DNA of 64,000 nt. Origin: Syngnathus acus (lineage: Eukaryota > Chordata > Actinopteri > Syngnathiformes > Syngnathidae). The notes beneath the pieces were generated by a model. It was not told the DNA's origin and searched no databases. It saw nothing but the letters and a program-made list of their open reading frames with translations. Positions 20,395-32,204 of this stretch are shown in pieces. The number at the start of each line of letters is the position of its first letter. Position 1 is the stretch's first letter. The DNA lies in assembly GCF_901709675.1 (NCBI RefSeq), contig NC_051089.1:21305508-21369507 (forward strand), given 5' to 3'. The position numbers and the translations under genes are program-made.

Positions 20395-20728
20395 TGCAAA
20401 TCTGGTTAGCACATCCGCCTCACAGTTTGGAGGGTGCCAGTTTGATTCCACCTCCAACCCTCCCTGTGTGGAGTTTGCATTTCTCCCCGTACCCGCGTGG
20501 GTTTTCTCCAGGCACTCCGGTTTCTTCCCACATTCCAAAAACATGCTTGGTAGGCCGATTGAGCATTCCAAATTGCCTCTAGGTGTGAGTGTGAGTGCGG
20601 AGGGTTGTTCGTCTCTGTGTGCTGTGTGATTGGCTGGCAACCGGTTCAGGGTGGACCCCGCCTACTGCCCGATGACTGCTGAGATAGGCCCACGTGGGGA
20701 CAAGCGGTATAGAAAATGAATGGATGGA
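20395..20728 (+). repeat. Dispersed LINE/SINE-related repeat with GGATGG tail
   Basis: Contains GTGTGGAGTTTGCATTTCTC, GTGGGTTTTCTCCAGGCACT and CACATTCCAAAAACATGC, a block very common in teleost genomes, and ends AATGAATGGATGG. A piece of the same repeat is inverted at 41833-41948. I cannot name the family with certainty. Confidence 0.65.
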
Positions 20729-20925
20729 ATTGTGCAAGTTGACATAATTTGGTTGTACTTTCAGACAAGCTGAAAACAGGACAGCACGCAATTTCATGTT
20801 GTTCTACTCGACTGACACTAAAAATACAATTTACCTACTATGTCCTGTTTATCTAAGAGCAATACTATGTGTCTATGTGTGATTGGCAAATTGTTTCCTC
20901 CATCGTAAACAGTAAAGTCAAGTTA

Positions 20926-21754
<829 letters not shown>

Positions 21755-22086
21755 TGTCATCGTTTTAGCGATTTAGTTGACCCACATGTAGAAAAACTAA
21801 CTCAGACGTCCAGAATGAGTGAGGAGTGTTTATTGGAGGAGCTGCAGTGGAGGTAGAGCGGGATGATCGGAGCCAGGAGCACGGAGCGGGAGCAGCAATG
21901 GCGGAGCGTGTGAAGTCCAGCCAGAACTGGGTGGATCTTGGCGGTGATCGGTGGAGGTAATCTACGAGCAGGATACACAAGACTTGGTCAGAGAATTAAA
22001 AGTGGCGGAGATCTTACTGCGGACCAGAGGATCTGAAGAACGTGGCGTCGAAGAGCAAGGCGAGAACTATGAGCGAGGAGCTAGAG

Positions 22087-23135
22087 CAGTGGTTCCCAAA
22101 GTGGGCGGTACCGCCCCCCTGGGGGCGGTGGAAAGATCTGGGGGGGCGGTGAGGAAGAAAGGGGCGGTAGGGGGGCGGCAGTCGATTTGTACACATCACG
22201 CCGCTCTGGCCCAGTCAGATCCGACAGCATAGACTACAAAAGCAAAAGCTCAGGTTTGTAATTTCAAGCTTGTAATGTTCAGAATTTTATCTTATAATAA
22301 AAACCGCATTCTGGCGGTCAACATCATCTTGAGTTCAAGTCAACATGAAATTGGGGACTCGCCAGAACGCGCCGTGTTGTGTTGTGTTGAGCTGGTTAGG
22401 GCAGTGGTCCCCAACCACCGGGCCGCGGACCGGTACCGGTCCGTGGGTCACTTGGTACCGGGCCGCCAAGCCGCACAGAATTCTTTTTTTTTATCGACGA
22501 TCAATTAATTCAGGTCAAGACACTCGTCCCGGTCACGTGACATGTTTCCCCAGTCGAGCCCGCAAAGCTAATATGTGGCGACAGGCTAACTAACCAGGCA
22601 GTGAAGATTTTTGGTTACAAAAAAAAATCTCTGACTGCTATCAAGTGCTGTGGAACAAGGTCAAGATGTACTTCATTGCCTTCCCAACATCATATTTAGT
22701 AGAACGGGGCTTCAGTGCAGTCACCTTGCTTCTTTCCAAGCAAAGAAACCGACTGAAAATTACTGACCGCGGGGATCTACGACTTCTTCTTAGTGAGTTC
22801 CAACCTGATGTTGAGAAGCTTATGTCCCTGCACCAAGCACATCCATCCCATTAATATTACGTGTGAGACAATGAAGGTTACTGGTGGAATGTTTATTTAC
22901 GATTCTATGTTGCTGAAACAGTTAAAACTGCTAAAAAATAAATTGGTTTACTAAATACAAAATTGGGTTTTATTTGTGAAATACACATTTGTGTTTAACC
23001 TTTCTCTTTTCAAATTGCAGCAAACCAAATATCAAGAAAGAGGTGTTTGTTTCCATATGTGCCTTGGGGGGGGGCGCTAGGAATTCACTGGGGAGCCAAA
23101 GGGGGCGCCAGCCTGCAAAAGTTTGGGAACCACTG
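22087..23135 (+). mobile_element. Composite hAT element with 8-bp TSD, copy 1
   Basis: Termini CAGTGGTTCCCAAA and TTTGGGAACCACTG, with the exact 8-bp duplication AGCTAGAG (22079-22086 and 23136-23143). At 22645-22854 the frame [20 protein letters not shown] to HQAHPSH is the C-terminal dimerisation region of a ZBED-like hAT transposase. At 22402 a second hAT terminus (CAGTGGTCCCCAACC) is embedded. The same arrangement occurs at 49421-50788. Confidence 0.9.
22402..22615 (-). mobile_element. Embedded hAT terminus (CAGTGGTCCCCAACC type)
   Basis: Shares GGACCGGTACCGG, CACGTGACATGTTTCCCC and AATATGTGGCGACAGGCTAA with the hAT elements at 2554-3661 and 49987-50473. The partner terminus is absent. 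Confidence 0.75.
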
Positions 23136-23218
23136 AGCTAGAGGCACAACTGTGGAGGTGATCACACTGAAGGGACACTCGGGCAACGAGCAGTTGACAG
23201 CATGCTCCTTAAAAGCTC

Positions 23219-23405
23219 TCATTTAACGAGCCTGATGAGTCGCACCTGGTGGACCGGGTCGCAATCAAGATCCCGGGCAGGAGGCGCGGGCTCGGCCGGG
23301 GAAAGGAGCGCACTGGACTTGACCGGCTTAATCTGTGAGACGTGGAAGGTGGGATGGACTCGGAGGCTCGGAGGAAGACGGAGACGGACCGCCGAGGGAC
23401 TAATC
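23219..23405 (-). pseudogene. Gypsy pol C-terminal segment beyond the hAT insertion
   Basis: The minus frame with [14 protein letters not shown] is typical of the end of gypsy pol (integrase tail/chromodomain side). It continues the frame broken at 25306 by the hAT, and overlaps the LTR start. Confidence 0.75.
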
Positions 23406-23774
23406 CAGGGGTGGGCAAACTTTTTGACTTGCGGGCCGAATTGGGTTCTAAATTTTGACCGGGGGGCCGAACCAGGAGCAGATGGATGTAGTGTTTGTGT
23501 GAAGTAACATAAATGACATGTAAAGGTCATTGCATAAAAGATTTTTACTTTTAGTAGATACTAAAGCATGGATATTAAAAAAAGCTTTTTGAAAACAAAT
23601 GCATTTATTAACAGCATTAAAAAAATATTTCACCAAACTATTATCAGTGATTCTTATTAAATACGACACTGTTATGATGAATAACATTTTCCATCACTTC
23701 AGTGCCTGCAGGTCAGATTTATGAAATATGTTTACCGAATGAGGCGAAATCACATCCAACGGCAAACATTCTGA

Positions 23775-24682
23775 CCAAATATAATGCGCCCCCATGTATA
23801 ATACGCACCCTAACAATGGCATGTTGATGCTGGAAAAAAGCCTGTACCCATGTATAATACGCACCCAATTTTTATTTATTTTTTTTATTTTATTTTTTTT
23901 AAGTCCCAATGATCGTCACACACGCAGGGAGGCAATGGGTCCCATTTTTATAGTCTTTGGTATGGTCTTAACTAGGCTGGATGTATTTTGTTTTGTTGGC
24001 GTTGATTTCTCCGACTGCCCATAAAGGCACCACCGCGATCAGATGAAAAGAGAGTAAAGTGACGTGCGGACATGTGAAAAAGGCGGCTCTGTATGGGAGA
24101 GACGTTGTAGAGGAATAAAAACACCCTTGGAAACCAAAACTTGCCCCTCGTCGTGACTCGGAGCCGCAACAAATGTTTCGGATTTGTGTAGGGTACATTG
24201 TGACAGCAAACGAGCAGGTGATCGAGCAAGCGTCTGATACGAGAGCATTGCGTTCGTATGGAGCGTGTTTGAAGTGAACAGCAGAGACGAAAGGAACAAG
24301 GCAAAGTGTTGTGAAAAAAAATATTACCTGTAATACGCATTTTGTTATTTGCTGATTGTATTAAACTATCACATTCATTGTCAGTCAAGAAGAGAAGAGG
24401 ACTATTATCCCTTCTTTGACGAAATGACCAGAGCACAGTACAAACACACTATTGTTCTTTCGGTATTTATTCAACCCACATTCTTTCACAACATGACAAG
24501 AAGAGAACAATACATAAATCAATACTCGTACCAGTACCATGATTTTCTTAAAAAAAAAAATTATTTTTTAAAAATTTAAAAAAAAAGATTTATTTTAAAA
24601 TTGTACCCATGTATAATGCGCACCCCAGATATTAGGACAATAAATTAGTTAAATTTTGCGTATTATACACGGAAAAAAACGG
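23775..24682 (-). mobile_element. CCCATGTATAATGCGC-family element nested in the hAT
   Basis: The right end CGTATTATACACGGAAAAAA plus ACGG (24682) is followed by TA; inner copies of CCCATGTATAATACGCACCC lie at ~23791 and ~23846. The block near 23965-24035 matches the related copy at 12421 in reverse. The left border is approximate. Confidence 0.65.
23901..23968 (-). repeat. SINE fragment with internal deletion
   Basis: AAGTCCCAATGATCGTCACA, then GGCAATGGGTCCCATTTTTA and TAGTCTTTGGTATG, is the reverse complement of SINE tail and centre with the middle removed. Confidence 0.7.
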
Positions 24683-25305
24683 TAATAAAGAAATCAATAG
24701 TATTGTTGGTTTCCCTTTTTTGCTAGTGCATCATAGTCTGGAGTAAAATTTGTTGTGGTAATTCTTAGGGTAGAGCCGAGGTGTCGGTCCGTTAACCTAG
24801 ATCTGTGACGGGCTTTGTTGACGTTCATGTGGCTGAACGTCTTCTCACACACGTAGGTCGAGCCAAATTGTCCACTCTTTTTTAAATTCGGCACTCAGTG
24901 TCCACCTTTCTTTTCTTCGGGCCACTCATTTTAATGGAAGGATTCCAGGGGAAGGTTTGTGGGTGGCATTAGCGTAAAACTGTATCTGAAAACTCAGCGC
25001 GCGAATTACGAGAATATTGACGTCACAGCCTACACTCGAAATTCGGCACTGATAGATGAAATTACTACGTAGTACTGAGTACGCACACGCACTTGTGAGT
25101 GTGCACCGAGCTTTCTGACACGGCTCCCGGGAGTAAATGCGCGGGCGGGCGCTTCCCCATCTACTGGGGAAACATAGTAATTGCAGGGAAAATGACCCAA
25201 AAAAAATTAATAATACAATTTATTCAGGTTTGGCGGGCCGGATTAAACGGCCCCGTGGGCCGGATGTGGCCCGCGGGCCGTAGTTTGCCCATGTCTGGAC
25301 TAATC

Positions 25306-26224
25306 ACTGCCAGGATCTCATATGGCCCGATGAAGCGGGGGGCCAGTTTTCGTGACATGGACTTGAGGGGGACATCTCGAGAGGAAAGCCAGACCTTCTG
25401 ACCTGGGGAATAATGTGGGGCAGACGTGTGTCGTCGGTCAGCATACTTGCGGTTCTGTTCGATGGACCGGTGAAGGGCCTTGACGGGGTTGACCAAACGT
25501 TCTTGCAGCGTCGTATATGGTGGCGAACAGACATTACCGCGATCTCCTTCTCGTCGTCTGGGAACAGCGGTGGTTGATAACCTAACGAAATCTCGAACGG
25601 GGAGAGTCCTGTGGCAGAGGAGACATGAGAATTGTGGGCATACTCTACGCAGGGGAGAAACCTGTTCCACTCGGACGGGTTATCGGAGCAGAGACATTGG
25701 AGCGCGGCCTCGAGCTCCTGGTTCAAGCGCTTGGTCTGCCCGTTCGTCTGGGGATGGTAGCCCGATGTCAGGGAGACCTTCGCATCGAGGGCTGAACAGA
25801 ACTGTTTCCACACCTGGGATATGAACCGGGGACCTCGATTGGACAGGATCTCCTGCGGGATACCATGGAGACGGAATACGTGTTTGACGAGAAGCTGAGC
25901 TGTCTGGAACGCAGAGGGGAGTCTTCTGAGCGGTACAAGATGACATGACTTGGAGAAGCGGTTGACAATGGTGAGGATGGTGGTCATTCCCTGTGAGACG
26001 GGCAGGCCTGTCACAAAATCTAATGCAATATGGGACCGGGACGGTTGGGTATGGCGAGAGGCTGTAGAAGACCAGGACGGGAGGACTTGTTGCGAGCGCA
26101 GATGGGACAGGCGAGAACGCATTCCCTGTCGTCCTTGTGGACGGATGGCCACCAGAAGCGTCTGGTGATCAACGCGATGGTGCGGCTGGTCCCGGGATGG
26201 GCTGAGAATTTGGCCGAATGACAC
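25306..26224 (-). pseudogene. Gypsy integrase, frameshifted and catalytically altered
   Basis: Minus-strand frames carry the integrase core: [15 protein letters not shown] (first Asp present), then [14 protein letters not shown], where the usual second catalytic Asp is Asn, and [16 protein letters not shown], where the usual Glu is Lys. A frameshift near 25550 moves the C-terminal part ([24 protein letters not shown]) to another frame. The enzyme could not catalyse strand transfer. Confidence 0.85.
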
Positions 26225-27600
26225 CAGTTAATTAGGCGAGGACGGACTGTGGAAGGGACGTAGGCCTTTCCCCGTGGACCCGTGCCTGGTTCGGGTTCCC
26301 GTAGCTGAGCCTGAGCAACGAGCCCCTCGATATCCCAGGAGAGGGAGCCTATGGTGCAAGTGGGGGGAAGGATGGGAGCTGGTTCTTCCACTGACTCGCC
26401 GAGAGCGAATTGGCGGGACAAGGGGTCTGGCTTCGTGTTCTGGGAGCCTGGGCGATAAGAAATGGACAAATTAAAACGAGAGAAAAACAAGGACCAGCGA
26501 GACTGTCGAGGATTCAGGCGTTTGGCGGACTGTAGATAAGACAGATTCTTGTGGTCGGTCCAGACCAGCACGGGTTGCTCAGTGCCCTCCAGCCAGTGAC
26601 GCCACTCCTTAAGCGCCAACTTAATGGCCAAAGGTTCCCGGTCACCGACATCATAATTCCTCTCTGCGGGTGACAGACGTCGGGAGAAAAAGGCACAGGG
26701 GTGAAGCTTCCCATCAGAGTCCGAGCGCTGTGACAAGATAGCCCCTACTCCTTCGTCGGAAGCGTCGACCTCCAGGGTAAATTGTTTGCAGGGATCTAGA
26801 TGAATTAGGATTGGTGCTTGTGAGAACTTCTCCTTTAAAGTGATGAACACGGCGTTGGCTTCTTGAGTCCACGTGAATGTTGTCTTGGTAGAGGTCAAGG
26901 ATGCTAGGGGAGCGGCTGTCTGACTGTAGTTGCAGATGAATTGGTGGTAAAAGTTGGCAAACCTGAAGAAGCGTTGGACCTGGTTGCGGTTCTCAGGAAC
27001 AGGCCAGTCCAGGACGGCCTTGATCTTGTCGGGGTCAGGCCAAACTTGACCTCCCTCGAGAATGAATCCCAAGAATGTGACGGAATGTTTGTGGAACTCG
27101 CACTTCTCAGCCTTGACAAATAAGCGATTTTCCAGGAGACGCTGCAGCACCAGGCGGACATGATGGCGATGTTCGGAGAGGTTCCGTGAATAGATGAGGA
27201 TGTCATCAAGGCAGACAAAGATGAATATGTTGAGGAAGTCCCGAAGGACATCGTTGACTAAGGCTTGAAAGACTGCGGGGGCGTTGCAAAGTCCAAAAGT
27301 GATGACAAGGTACTAGAAGTGGCCTAGCAGGGTCTTGAAAGCGGTCTTCCACTCATCTCCCTGGCGGATCCTGACCAGATGATATGCATTACGGAGGTCG
27401 AGCTTGGAGAAGATAGTGGACTCCTGGACTGGTTCAAATGCTGATGAGGAGTGGAAGAGGATTTTTGTTTTTGATGAGGTTGAGGCCACGGTAGTCAATG
27501 CAAGGGCGGAGAGTCTTATCCTTCTTGCCCACAAAGAAGAAACCTGCCCCCAGGGGTGAGGAGGACGGGCGAATGATGCCTGCGGCCAGTGATTCATTGA
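26225..27600 (-). pseudogene. Gypsy reverse transcriptase and RNase H
   Basis: Motifs in order on the minus strand: [15 protein letters not shown] (~27400), the active site [11 protein letters not shown] (~27210, Cys where Tyr is usual), [13 protein letters not shown], then RNase H with [17 protein letters not shown] and [19 protein letters not shown], and a histidine/cysteine region [13 protein letters not shown] at the integrase N-terminus. Frames change near 27150 and 27300, so no single polyprotein is left. Confidence 0.87.
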
Positions 27601-27909
27601 TGTAAGTCTCCATAGCTCGTCTCTCAGTGCGTGAGATATTGTAGAGTCTACTGGACGGTAGCGTAGCTCCGGGAAGAAGCTCTAGGGCGCAATCATAGGG
27701 GCGATGTGGTGGTAAGGATGAAGCCTTGCTCTTGTTAAAAACCTTAGGTCATGGTATTCTCTAGGCACTTGTGAAAGATCGATCGGACCAGGTTCCTCGG
27801 GTGCTACTAGGGGCGGGCGAGATGGCATGGCAGACTGAAGGCAAGAGGACAAGCACGTCGTGGCCCAGGACTCGATATGGCATTCTGACCAGTTGATCTG
27901 AGGATTATG

Positions 27910-28287
27910 TCACTGAACCCAGGGGAAAACAAGTACAAGGGCTGACTGTCTTACCGGGAAGACATAAAAGGAAACAATTTCACGATGGTTGCCAGAGATG
28001 ATTAGCTCCACGGGTCTGGTGTGTTGGGTTATGCTGGAGAGCCCTCTCCCATCCAGGGCAGAGACAGCGAGAGGCGTAGGGAGAGGTTCCGTCTCGACTT
28101 TGGCTCGGGAGACAAATTCCTGGTCGATCAAGTTTCTCTCGCACCCAGAGTCGACCAGCGCGGATAGCTTGTAGTGATGGTTGTGCACAGACATCATGGC
28201 GGGTAGGGAGAAGCGAGGAGACTTAACACTTGTTGGCTGGTCCGGCGATCCTCCCCTCAAGACCGTCGGACCCTCTCTTTTGGCCAA
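27910..28287 (-). pseudogene. Gypsy aspartic protease region
   Basis: The frame contains LSALVDSGCERNLIDQEF, the retropepsin DSG active-site motif, in the expected place between gag and RT. Confidence 0.75.
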
Positions 28288-29109
28288 ACCGGACAGTAGG
28301 CGATGAAATTATCCGGGGAGCCGCAGTACAGACACTGTCGGGACTCGCGGCGCTGCTGCATCTCCTCCGGGGAGAGTCGGGCCCGGCCAATCTGCATAGC
28401 CTCGGGTTCTAGAGAGGACTGGCTAGCCGATTGCCTTGGCAGACTGCGCCTGGCTAAAACAAAACTGTGATCTCTCCTCCGTCCACTCACATCGGGAGCT
28501 TCTCCGTCTCTCCCTAATTCGGTTGTCCAACCTAATGGCCAGGGAAATCAGGTCGTCCAAAGTCCCTGGTTCTTCCAGGACTGCCAGTTCGTCCTTTAAG
28601 GACTCATTTAAGGCTTGAAAAAAAAACGTTTTCAAGGCTACAGGGCCCCACCCGAACGCGGCTGCTACCGTACGAAACTCAATAGAAAAATCTGACACGG
28701 TGTTGTTCCCTTGCCTAAGCCCCCACAACCGGCGAGAAACACCGGTCTGATCTGTCTCGGTCGAAAAGGTCTGCTTAAATTCCTTTAAAAACTCCTCATA
28801 AGAACAGCCAAAATGCCTCCAGTCAGAAAATCGGGCTTCTGCCCATCTTAGCGCCTTGCCCGTGAGGAGTCCCAAAATAAACAAGACCTTGGCTCCGTCG
28901 TGGGAAAAAGACTGGGGAAACCGATTAAAAACTAGCGAACATTGCAGGAGGAATCCTCCGCAATTACCACCCTCTCCGGAGAACTTCTCCGGATGAGGGG
29001 AACGAACCTCGCCAAAGTGCAGACTCGGTGGCGATACTGTGGAGCTCGAGGCGCCAGCTGGCGGCAAGGGGGTTTCTCTGACCTGGGTGTTTTGAAGCAA
29101 TCTGGTCAT
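28257..29109 (-). pseudogene. Gypsy gag with altered zinc knuckle
   Basis: The frame 29109-28423 has capsid-like sequence (EKFSGEGGNCGGFLLQCSLV, FNRFPQSF, DLISLAIRLDNRIRERRR). The knuckle follows in another frame at ~28300-28340: CLYCGSPDNFIAYC, with Asn at the usual His position. The frameshift near 28430-28490 splits gag. Confidence 0.82.
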
Positions 29110-29242
29110 TTGTTCCAGTTGATCGTTGGTTCGCTGTTGCTGCTCCAGGAGGGCTTGGAGAGTGGACTTGTGGGATTGGAGTTGGTATTGCTGTTTTGCG
29201 AGGGTGCGTCTGAATGGCTCTACTGGGTCTGATTGGCCTGAG

Positions 29243-29686
29243 TGTTATGCTATTGTTTTAGCGATTTAGTTGACCCATATGCAGAAAAACCAACTCAGAC
29301 GTCCAGAATGAGTGAGGAGTGTTTATTGGAGGAGCTGCGGTGGAGGTAGAGCGGGATGATCGGAGCCAGGAGCACGGAGCGGGAGCAGCAATGGCGGAGT
29401 GTGTGGAGTCCAGCCAGATCGGAGTGGATCTTGGCGTTGATCGGTGGAGGTAAACTACGAGCAGGATACACAAGACTTGGTCAGAGAATTCAACGTGACT
29501 GTAGCGGAGATCTTACTGCGGACCAGAGGATCTGAAGAACGTGGCGTCGAAGAGCAAGGCGAGAACTTTGAGCGAGGAGCTAGAGGCACAACCGTGGAGG
29601 TGATCACACTGAAGGGACACTCAGGCGCCGAGCAGTTGACAGCATGCTCCTTAAGAGCTTTCCTTTAACGAGCCTGATGAGTCACA
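29243..29686 (-). repeat. 5' LTR of the gypsy element (444 bp)
   Basis: Read on the minus strand it starts TGTGACTCATCAGG and ends GCATAACA, the TG...CA rule. It matches the 3' LTR except for the hAT insertion and scattered substitutions. Its outer edge lies 35 bp before the plus-strand exon at 29722. Confidence 0.85.
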
Positions 29687-29721
29687 CCTGGGCCCTCTGC
29701 ACTCTGCCACTCTGCTCACAG

Positions 29722-29838
29722 TTGCTCCCTGTGGACAAAAGAAGTATGCCACCCCGAACCCTGACAAGTTTTTCACCAACACACCACGGGATGCAGAATT
29801 GCGGATGAATGATTTCCACTTCAACATCACTATTCAAA
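29722..29838 (+). CDS. Unidentified host exon, phase 1-1
   Basis: A 117-bp segment lies between a good acceptor (CTCTGCTCACAG) and a donor (GTAAGAT). Only one frame is open: 2 nt, 38 codons, 1 nt, so the exon is symmetric, as in many extracellular modules. It encodes APCGQKKYATPNPDKFFTNT followed by PRDAELRMNDFHFNITIQ, with one N-glycosylation sequon (NIT) and one cysteine. I do not recognise the family. No neighbouring plus-strand exon was found up to 33 kb, where the minus-strand USP6NL-like gene ends. It could be one exon of a long-intron gene or a stranded relic. Confidence 0.5.
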
Positions 29839-32106
29839 GTAAGATTATCTCTGGGCTGGTCTAACTGCCTCAAAAAATGGGGTGGGGCCTTCTTCTGGCA
29901 TTTTGGTCGATTTTGGGTGCATACCCACTACAGCATTTATTTTGTGCAATACAGTAAGTTAGATGTGGAATACAGTCAATACCACCTCACACAGAATGTA
30001 GTCAAAGGTTTTAATATTTAAGAACCCGAGTTTAACAGACAATGTAATATAAAATGTGCTTGGCATTTGAATGTACAACAATTTTTAATAAATCATTACA
30101 GAATAATTCATAGGTTTCTGCTCACTTTTCTGATCGATTAAACACTTTATTGTTGGCACCGATTTAATTAGGAGGAAATAAATGAAAACAAAATTTACAG
30201 GATTCATACTTCAAATACAAATTCTGACAAATGACTTTAGCTCAGCTTAACCTAAAACAACCACACGATGTCGGCTTTTTACCATTTTTAAGCACAGCTA
30301 CACCGCCTTGTCCTATGACACTAAAGTGGGTCCTAGTATGTATTTAACATGTCCACTAATGATATAAACATTCTTGTTAGGGTGTTAAATGCAATGTTTG
30401 AGGAAAAAACATAAAATCAACATAAAAAATAAAATGGACTGCTCCGTATTTGAGCTTTTTATTGCATTAAATAATCAAAGTACAGTACTGATGGAATCAA
30501 TTTCAGAGTAAAACCACAAATAACTGATCAAAAAAAGGAGCGTGAGAAAACAGTTTCACTGGGTGCAATTCTGACAGTGAGCCAGCTCACCATGGCAGAG
30601 GCCTCAAGTTAATTTTTCAGTGGAGTTTAACTTTTTTATGTCTGATGGATCCTGTTTGAAATATGAGTACGTAAGCAATATTCAATTAAGGGCTCAAAAT
30701 ATCAGCAAAATTGGTAAGAGAGCAAGCAAAAGTTTTACATCCTTTGTTTCCTGATGAAAAAATTCAAAACTACAAAAAAATAGGTCTAAAAAGAGTGATG
30801 CCCCAGTTTGACGTCTCTAATTTAAACATTACATCAAGCTTAATGTGGTTCTTAAGTTCCAAATTTGATGTGAAAATGATCCTAATATTTTAGGAATAGA
30901 ATGATCATAAACAGAAAGAGTGGAACTGTTTAAAAAGAGGGGTTTCAAATACTGACCAAATTAATCGTTAAAAACAAGCATCTCTTCTCAATTTGAGGAA
31001 CTAGTGGGTAGTTACTGTAAAAGCTCATTATAAAAACTCCCTCGTAGGCGCACCTTTGAAAAAAAAATCATTAACACAACTTCAAACTGCAGCAAATTGC
31101 TGTAAAATTAGTATGTCCTAATTGCAGGAATTGAAGCAATACCCACGCAAACCACTATATAACTTTTTAAAACTAATCTTGCCAGACTTAGTGCCTAACA
31201 AGAACTAGAGCTGAACATAAGTACGTTTTTACACTTGGCTGTATGTAATTGCAGATAAGTAAGAAAACAGATGCTGCCTCTACAGAGGTAATGTGCCAAC
31301 ATTGTACTACACTAGCTGTTCATGCAGTTATCATTTCACACAACTGTTCTATTTTTCCAATGACAAGTGATTATAGTCCATTTTATAATGTTCAATCATC
31401 AAATGTTAAAAGAAAACGACACAACACTCTAAATTGGGGAAAATATTTAGAAAAAACAGTTGCTCATGAACTGAAATTAATGTATTGCCAAACACATAAT
31501 CTCATGAATGAACCCTATGTCACCAAACAGGAACAGTATGTTTATCTAAACCGTAGCAATCTGTTTTTCCTCTTAATCTGCATCACATTTACTTTTGCAA
31601 TTGTGCCATCTTTCAGGCCTCTCATCTCAACCTCTGATGTATATAGTACTCAAGTTCTTATGACAATAAACACTTTGAATTGTGGACTCTTTGAGACAAA
31701 TGATCAAATCTAGATCAACCACGGACGATATCCTATAGGCTTGCATGAAAATGCAAGAGCATTAAAATAAGAGTGCCTACTCAAAGCCCTGAAATATTGC
31801 GTCGGCGGAGCTTGCATGTTAAACTATTCATGAGAGTCTATGGCTGTTGTCCGCTGTGCTCACACCGGAAATACATTTACGTTTGAGATGCTAGAGGTAA
31901 ACAAATCAATTTTATTCATCAATAACGTCAGACTATTTATCCTGCTCATCTAAAAATAGATATAAACATACAGTGGCTATTTTTTTATGATATTGCAATA
32001 TCATTTTCATATAATTTTTGACCCTTTTAAAGTGAATGAGCCCTAGCCCCCTCTATTGATGAGCAGCCACTGATCATGAAGCAACAAAACGAACTGTAAA
32101 ACTGAC

Positions 32107-32107
<1 letters not shown>
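29839..32107. other. Unassigned AT-rich stretch
   Basis: No convincing exon or repeat. The longest open frame (31249-31713, 154 codons) is AT-rich, lacks motifs and ends beside an AATAAA, so I do not call it a gene. Confidence 0.5.

Positions 32108-32140
<33 letters not shown>
32108..32140 (+). repeat. (GT)n microsatellite
   Basis: About 16 uninterrupted GT units just upstream of an L2 fragment. Confidence 0.97.
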
Positions 32141-32141
<1 letters not shown>

Positions 32142-32204
32142 CATTTGTGCAAAAATCTATTTTTCTCATGAGCAAATCAGAAGCCGAACTGATGATTAAC
32201 CTAT

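Larger units (their letters stand above)
21755..23244 (-). repeat. 3' LTR of the gypsy element, interrupted
   Basis: Matches the LTR at 29243-29686 over GTTTTAGCGATTTAGTTGAC, CAGACGTCCAGAATGAGTGA, and GTTGACAGCATGCTCC to GAGCCTGATGAGTC. A hAT element occupies 22087-23135. The 21755 edge adjoins the ABTB2-like exon. Confidence 0.85.
23406..25297 (-). mobile_element. hAT element with 8-bp TSD, hosting another MITE
   Basis: Termini CAGGGGTGGGCAAACT (23406) and AGTTTGCCCATGTCTG (ending 25297). The exact 8-bp duplication GACTAATC lies at 23398-23405 and 25298-25305, and removing the element rejoins the gypsy pol frame. At 24694-24894 (minus) the frame TYVCEKTFSHMNVNKARHRS and TNFTPDYDALAKK is the C-terminus of a hAT transposase; most of the gene is missing. 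The region ~23775-24682 is a different, nested element. Confidence 0.9.
21755..29686 (-). mobile_element. Ty3/gypsy LTR retrotransposon, degenerate, with nested hATs
   Basis: Direct LTR copies bound the element: 21755-23244 (3' LTR, inflated by a hAT) and 29243-29686 (5' LTR, 444 bp). On the minus strand the order is gag, protease, reverse transcriptase, RNase H, integrase, as in Ty3/gypsy. Several frameshifts and two catalytic substitutions in the integrase show it is dead. Two hAT elements (22087-23135 and 23406-25297) inserted later with 8-bp TSDs. No clear 5-bp duplication flanks the whole element, and no standard primer-binding site is obvious. Confidence 0.9.

Noticed and set aside
31249-31713. 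154-codon open frame on the plus strand
   Set aside because: AT-rich, no conserved motif, no splice context, and it ends beside an AATAAA in noncoding-looking sequence.
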